A DNA stretch of 64,000 bases from Niabella agricola. GTDB taxonomy: Bacteria; Bacteroidota; Bacteroidia; Chitinophagales; Chitinophagaceae. The notes below the pieces were generated by a model, which did not search any database, was not told the origin of the DNA, and saw only the letters and a program-made list of their open reading frames with translations. The DNA is taken from assembly GCF_021538615.1 (NCBI RefSeq), contig NZ_JAJHIZ010000003.1, positions 682,001-746,000 on the forward strand. The letters are read 5' to 3'. Position numbers and translations under genes: made by a program. Positions 59,817-64,000 of this stretch are shown here, in pieces; positions within the stretch are counted from its first letter, which is position 1, and each line of letters starts with the position of its first letter.

Positions 59817-59886
59817 TGTCATTTTTTTTAAATGGAGAAAGCCTTTCATACTGAAAAGCTTTCTCCGGGTTTAATGATCGTTGTGA

Positions 59887-61674
59887 TTACCAGCCGCTGG
59901 GCTGTGTCAGGTTCTTATTCAATACGGTCTGTTCAACCGGGATCGGGAAATAATAATACTTCGGGTCTACAAAATTACGCGGCTGCACTTTATCCTTGGC
60001 AAATACGATCCGTCCGGAGGTTGTATTTGACAAATAAAACTCGCCGTCAGCAATATAATATTTCACGATTTTCGCTTTTACATTTTCGGGCAGTCCGGCA
60101 ATCGGCCCCTCATCATTTTTAGACTGCAGGATAGCGATATCTTCCACCCCGTCGCCGGTAACATCGTAGCCACCCAGCGCCGGTATATACATACCGCTGG
60201 AAGCTTGTCCCAAGAGCGGTCCGGCCTTCCAACGGTAAAGATCATCAAAGCGAAAGCCCTCGCAGGCCAGCTCTACCCGGCGCTCCCGTCGTATTTCCAG
60301 GATCACACCTTTATTGCTACCGGTAACCAGGGGATACATAGCTCCAAGATAAGCATCCGGTGCGGCATTGGCTGCCACCATATTCAGCGCCGGCATGCCT
60401 ACGCGGTTACGGATCTTGTTTACCGTTGCATTGATATCGCCCTGGGTAAGGGTACCCAGCTCCGCTTTAGCTTCCGCGTTGATCAATAATACTTCGGCAT
60501 ACCGGAAGATCGGCAGATCCGTATAATTCAGTTCCCAGCCACCTCTTAACGCCGGATCGCGCGGATAAAATTTCACCTGCAGGTAACCGCCAAAACTTGG
60601 CCGGGTAATATATGCACTGTTAGCAGGAGCTGTAGTAAACCCGGGCGGCATAATGGTCTCCGCCAGGCGGGGATCGCGGTTATTGAACATTTCTGTAAAT
60701 GTTTTTTTATCATACCCGGCCACGGAAGTATAAGGGGTTCCGTCTTTCGTCAGGAATTCATCGGCCAGGCTGGAGCTCAAAGCCCACTGCCAGTCTAACA
60801 CCACATGGGTGTTGTTGGCAACTCCCAGGTCTTTGCTGTTCTTCTGAAGAAAGATCACTTCTTTATTTGCGGCAATGTTATTGCTGGAGAACAGGGCCCT
60901 GTAATCAGCGGCACTGCTTCCGGAGATATCAAACCCTCCGTTGTCGATGATAGCCTGTGAAGCCGAAACCGCGCGCTGCAAAAATGTTTGGGCAGATGCC
61001 TGCAGGTTCAGCTCTGTATGGTATTTACGGTAAGTACCTTCATGCAGCGCCACCCGTGCAAGCAGGGTTAATGCGGCCCACTGGGTCAGGTAGGTGTTTC
61101 TGGGACTGGCATTTGCCGGGTACGTATTTTTTATATTGGCAACTGCATATTCCAGGTCGGCCATTACTGAATCTACTACCACCGTACGGGGATCTTTGGC
61201 TTTATACAGCAATTCGTCGTTGGTACCCATCACATGCGAGTACCAGGGCACATCCCCATATCGCTTTACCATATTGTAGTAAAAATTTGCCCGGAAAAAA
61301 CGCGCCACGCCAATATAATGATTGATTGCGGCCTGATCTCCGGTAGTTTTCCCTACGTTGTCCAGCAAATAGTTGATGCTGCGCAGATTGCCCCAGTTAT
61401 TCCAGCCACCAACGGTTGCAGGACTAAGGCCCCCGCGGATCAGGTTATCGACCTCACTGCCACCTGTGTTTACAGATATATTATCCGAATAGAGATCATT
61501 CCAGTTTGCTCTTAGCTGCCCGTATAATCCATTCGTATAGGTTTCCAGATCGGCCGGTGTATTAAAAAATATGTCTTTGGTAACAGAGGTTTGGGGACTG
61601 CGCTGCAAAAAATCTTTTTTACAGGAAACGCCCAGTAAGGTGGCCGCTAATAGTATATATGAAATACGTTTCAT
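59887..61674 (-). CDS. SusD/RagB-family outer-membrane nutrient-binding lipoprotein
   Basis: A 595-residue SusD-like protein. The lipobox is LLGVSC (Cys17), followed by KKDFLQRSPQTSVTKDIFFNTPADLETY as in the family. TPR-like helices (e.g. INYLLDNVGK, RFFRANFYYNMVKRYGDVPWYS) and the C-terminal RRERRVELACEGFRFDDLYRWKAG segment with KYYYFPIPVEQTVLNKNLTQ are landmarks. It caps the SusC barrel and binds the substrate outside the cell. It starts 18 bases after the SusC stop in one operon. Confidence 0.96.
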   Translation of the reverse strand: MKRISYILLAATLLGVSCKKDFLQRSPQTSVTKDIFFNTPADLETYTNGLYGQLRANWNDLYSDNISVNTGGSEVDNLIRGGLSPATVGGWNNWGNLRSINYLLDNVGKTTGDQAAINHYIGVARFFRANFYYNMVKRYGDVPWYSHVMGTNDELLYKAKDPRTVVVDSVMADLEYAVANIKNTYPANASPRNTYLTQWAALTLLARVALHEGTYRKYHTELNLQASAQTFLQRAVSASQAIIDNGGFDISGSSAADYRALFSSNNIAANKEVIFLQKNSKDLGVANNTHVVLDWQWALSSSLADEFLTKDGTPYTSVAGYDKKTFTEMFNNRDPRLAETIMPPGFTTAPANSAYITRPSFGGYLQVKFYPRDPALRGGWELNYTDLPIFRYAEVLLINAEAKAELGTLTQGDINATVNKIRNRVGMPALNMVAANAAPDAYLGAMYPLVTGSNKGVILEIRRERRVELACEGFRFDDLYRWKAGPLLGQASSGMYIPALGGYDVTGDGVEDIAILQSKNDEGPIAGLPENVKAKIVKYYIADGEFYLSNTTSGRIVFAKDKVQPRNFVDPKYYYFPIPVEQTVLNKNLTQPSGW

Positions 61675-61692
61675 CTTAAAAAGTTAAATGCA

Positions 61693-64000
61693 TTAAAAAT
61701 TCAGGTTTAATCCAAAGGAATAGGTTCGCTGGAAGGGATAAGCAGCCTGCGCTCTGTTTCCCTCACCAATCGATTCGGGATCCAGTTTCACCTTCAGATG
61801 TGAGATTTCAAAAATATTTTCAGCACTGATATAAAACCGCACTTTATCCAGTTTCAGCCTCGTTAAAACAGCGGACGGCAATGTATATCCCAGGGTTACA
61901 TTCTTTACCCGCATATAGGCGCCGTTCTGCATATACTTCTTATTGGGAATGGCCAGTGGCGACATGGCATCTTCCGCCGTATAGGCCCGTATCGCCGGAA
62001 AATAGGCATTGGGGTTCTCCGGTGTCCAATGGTCCAGATTCAATGTGGTTACATTGGTCCAGGGTTGCGCATACACGCCCCAGAAATAAATATTGGAGCT
62101 GCCGGGATACCAGTCGCGTTTGCCGATGCCCTGCAGAAAAATACGCAGGTCAACACCTTTCCATCCTCCCGAAAGATCGATACTGTATGGATAACGCGCA
62201 CTCCGGTTGCCGATAATATGCATATCCCCGGGGTTTTCCAGGGTTTTATTACCCAGGTCGATGGAACCATTATGGTTCCGGTCTGCAAACTTCAGATCAC
62301 CGGGATAAAAATTATAGCCCTGGTCGTCTTCACCAACAGCCCGCTGGTTGGGTGAATTTGCTACATCCTGTGCATCTTTAAAATAACCCAGTACATCCAG
62401 TCCCCAGATCTCGCCGATCTCCATTCCTTCGTAGTAGCTGAGGCTTCCTGTATTATTATTAAAGGAACCGCCCAGGTATTTTGTGGGGTTATCAAAACGG
62501 GTGATCCAGGCACGGCTGTCTGCCAGCGTTAAGGCCAGGTTGTACCAGAACGGCGAACCTGCCAGTTGCCCGTTATCTCTCCAGTTCAGCCGCAGTTCCC
62601 ATCCCTTTGTTTTCAGGTCGCCCGCATTTTCTCTCGGAACGGCGGTTCCGAATACAGCGGGCAGGGTTTTACCCTGTATCAGCATATCATTGGTATAGCG
62701 GGTATATTTATCAAAATTGACGGCCAGCCGGTTGTTAAGAAGGGCCAGATCAATCCCCATGTTGACGGTAGCAATACTCTCCCAGCTAAAATTATCAGAA
62801 ACCGCTCCGGGTGCATACACGGCCTGCGGCCGTCCTGCGCCCAGTATATATCCTACCTGCCCGTTGCTCATCGTAGGAATATAACCATACTCCGATACCG
62901 AAGCCTGGTTCCCCAGGGAGCCATATGACCCCCGAAGCTTTAGCATATTCAATGCCAGGGCATTTTTTACCGGCGCAAAAAAACTTTCTTCAGATATCAA
63001 CCAGCCTGCAGATGCCGACGGAAAAAATCCCCATCTTTTTCCCGGGGGGAAGCGTGAAGATCCGTCATACCGGCTGTTCAATTCCAACAGGTACTTTCCT
63101 TTATAGTTATACCCCAGTCTTGAAAACACCCCCTGAACCGCCCAATCCCGGATGGTTTCGCTATTGGTGATATCCCCGGTGCTTACGCCGGGAGACGGTA
63201 ACGTATTTGCGATAAGATTATTACGGCGGGTCCAGAAATCATTTGAATTAAAGTATTCCTGGTTAAACCCAACCAGTGCCTGCAGGTAATGTGCTCCGAA
63301 ATTTTTGTGAAAATCGGTGTACACGTTATACACATTGTACAAACTGGTTATATTCTGATCCCGGGCCCAGGTATTGGAGAACGTGTATTGTACCGGGTTA
63401 TTGGGACCTGTTTTATAAGGTACAGGAATATCATACGACCGGATGAGCGTAGATCCGCGCCGGAAGGTTGCATCGGCATTCAGATCCCATACATCTTTTA
63501 TCAACGCTGCTTTTGCAGAAAAGGTAGTCAGGTACTCATTCAGTTTTTCCCGGCGGCGGCCGCCTTGTTGCAAGGCCCCCAATACCTGGGCGCCGGCACT
63601 TGTCCAGCTGCCGTCCGGGTTCTTAGGCACGTCCAGCGAATTGGTACGGTTTACATTCCAAAAGAAATCGCCATCCAGAAAAACGGGAGCTTCATAGTCG
63701 GTACTTGTCAGCAAAGTATTATTGGAAAACTTCAACCACCGGGTTACATCAAAATCAACCTTCCCTCTTACGTTATACCGCTTGTATATGTCATTTCCAT
63801 ATTTCAGCAACCCGTCCTGCCGGTAATAATCGCCCGAGAAATAATAACTCAGTTTGTCTGCCCGTTTGGAAATGCTGAGGTTGGCATTATACGTAGGTGC
63901 TGTTTTATTGTAGGCTTCATCCAACCAGTCTGTAGCACCATAGTAGGCCCAGTTATTGGTATTGGTCGGGTTCAGAATGACTGCAGGCAGCGAAGGATCC
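61693..64000 (-). CDS. SusC/RagA-family TonB-linked outer membrane protein (5' end outside window)
   Basis: The frame is open to the right edge, so the signal peptide, carboxypeptidase-like domain and plug lie beyond the window; about 768 C-terminal residues are visible. They form the barrel (GKVDFDVTRWLKFSNNTLLTSTDYEAP, ELNSRYDGSSRFPPGKRWGFFPSASAGWLISEE, GSYGSLGNQ, KGWELRLNWRD) and end with FQRTYSFGLNLNF, terminal Phe included. RYDGSSRFPPGKRWGFFPS is a typical SusC signature. With SusD it imports an oligomer or other large nutrient through the outer membrane. No glycosidase is visible; a metallophosphoesterase follows SusD. Confidence 0.95.
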   Translation of the reverse strand, partial: DPSLPAVILNPTNTNNWAYYGATDWLDEAYNKTAPTYNANLSISKRADKLSYYFSGDYYRQDGLLKYGNDIYKRYNVRGKVDFDVTRWLKFSNNTLLTSTDYEAPVFLDGDFFWNVNRTNSLDVPKNPDGSWTSAGAQVLGALQQGGRRREKLNEYLTTFSAKAALIKDVWDLNADATFRRGSTLIRSYDIPVPYKTGPNNPVQYTFSNTWARDQNITSLYNVYNVYTDFHKNFGAHYLQALVGFNQEYFNSNDFWTRRNNLIANTLPSPGVSTGDITNSETIRDWAVQGVFSRLGYNYKGKYLLELNSRYDGSSRFPPGKRWGFFPSASAGWLISEESFFAPVKNALALNMLKLRGSYGSLGNQASVSEYGYIPTMSNGQVGYILGAGRPQAVYAPGAVSDNFSWESIATVNMGIDLALLNNRLAVNFDKYTRYTNDMLIQGKTLPAVFGTAVPRENAGDLKTKGWELRLNWRDNGQLAGSPFWYNLALTLADSRAWITRFDNPTKYLGGSFNNNTGSLSYYEGMEIGEIWGLDVLGYFKDAQDVANSPNQRAVGEDDQGYNFYPGDLKFADRNHNGSIDLGNKTLENPGDMHIIGNRSARYPYSIDLSGGWKGVDLRIFLQGIGKRDWYPGSSNIYFWGVYAQPWTNVTTLNLDHWTPENPNAYFPAIRAYTAEDAMSPLAIPNKKYMQNGAYMRVKNVTLGYTLPSAVLTRLKLDKVRFYISAENIFEISHLKVKLDPESIGEGNRAQAAYPFQRTYSFGLNLNF

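Overview
The window reads as a chromosomal segment of a Bacteroidota bacterium, most likely family Chitinophagaceae (a Niabella- or Niastella-like genome). The grounds are: SusC/SusD and TonB-dependent receptors, a LytS-type kinase with a LytTR regulator, a TPR/LuxR-type regulator, DUF6122, DUF2945 and DUF6620-like proteins, and many promoters with the Bacteroidota -7 box TAnnTTTG. The genus is an inference. No CRISPR array, rRNA operon, prophage or complete insertion sequence is visible.

Layout. 1-4.1 kb: the end of a ClC channel with CBS domains, a DUF6122 membrane protein, a secreted sulfatase and a short Lys/Pro-rich protein. 4.7-6.2 kb: a small conserved protein, an Ada-like zinc protein and a DNA-damage-type 2OG oxygenase. 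6.4-11.2 kb: a redox locus with a FAD monooxygenase, two AraC regulators and two SDRs, one of them frameshifted. 11.2-20.6 kb: antiporter, SMI1/KNR4 protein, four-helix-bundle protein, NUDIX, secreted FAD oxidoreductase with a golvesin-like domain, MFS, SRPBCC. 20.7-25.1 kb: LytS/LytTR pair, then glycerate kinase plus GntP permease. 25.9-29.6 kb: GH16 lipoprotein, DUF2945, Dyp peroxidase, Fe-S-type cysteine cluster protein and a decayed Rpn-family nuclease. 30-36.2 kb: housekeeping (gcvP, infC, era, tRNA-Met, RRM protein).

36.4-46.3 kb is an uptake and efflux region. A TPP riboswitch precedes one TonB receptor. An adaptor/TolC pair follows. A cobalamin riboswitch precedes a BtuB-like receptor and a DUF71/Dph6-like ATPase, then MarC and tRNA-Arg. 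46.3-50.2 kb is more AT-rich and starts with an acyltransferase gene bracketed by a perfect 25-bp direct repeat, the first copy of which overlaps the tRNA-Arg terminator. 50.2-57.3 kb holds a TPR/LuxR regulator and a cluster of SPFH-SHOCT, zinc-ribbon, coiled-coil, DUF6620-like and PH-like membrane proteins. 57.6-64 kb holds two calcineurin-like phosphatases and a SusD/SusC pair that runs off the end.

Most interesting signals: (i) two short, structured, terminator-ended RNA genes of one family at 3.8 and 13.1 kb, each with the same upstream motif (CATTyrTCGAAT type), and a third unrelated short transcript at 25.4 kb with the same motif; (ii) the 25-bp repeat bracketing the AT-rich acyltransferase; (iii) the SPFH/zinc-ribbon/DUF6620-like cluster, a possible envelope-associated system; (iv) a monooxygenase with no usable start codon lying in the same frame as the AraC gene before it, behind one TAG.
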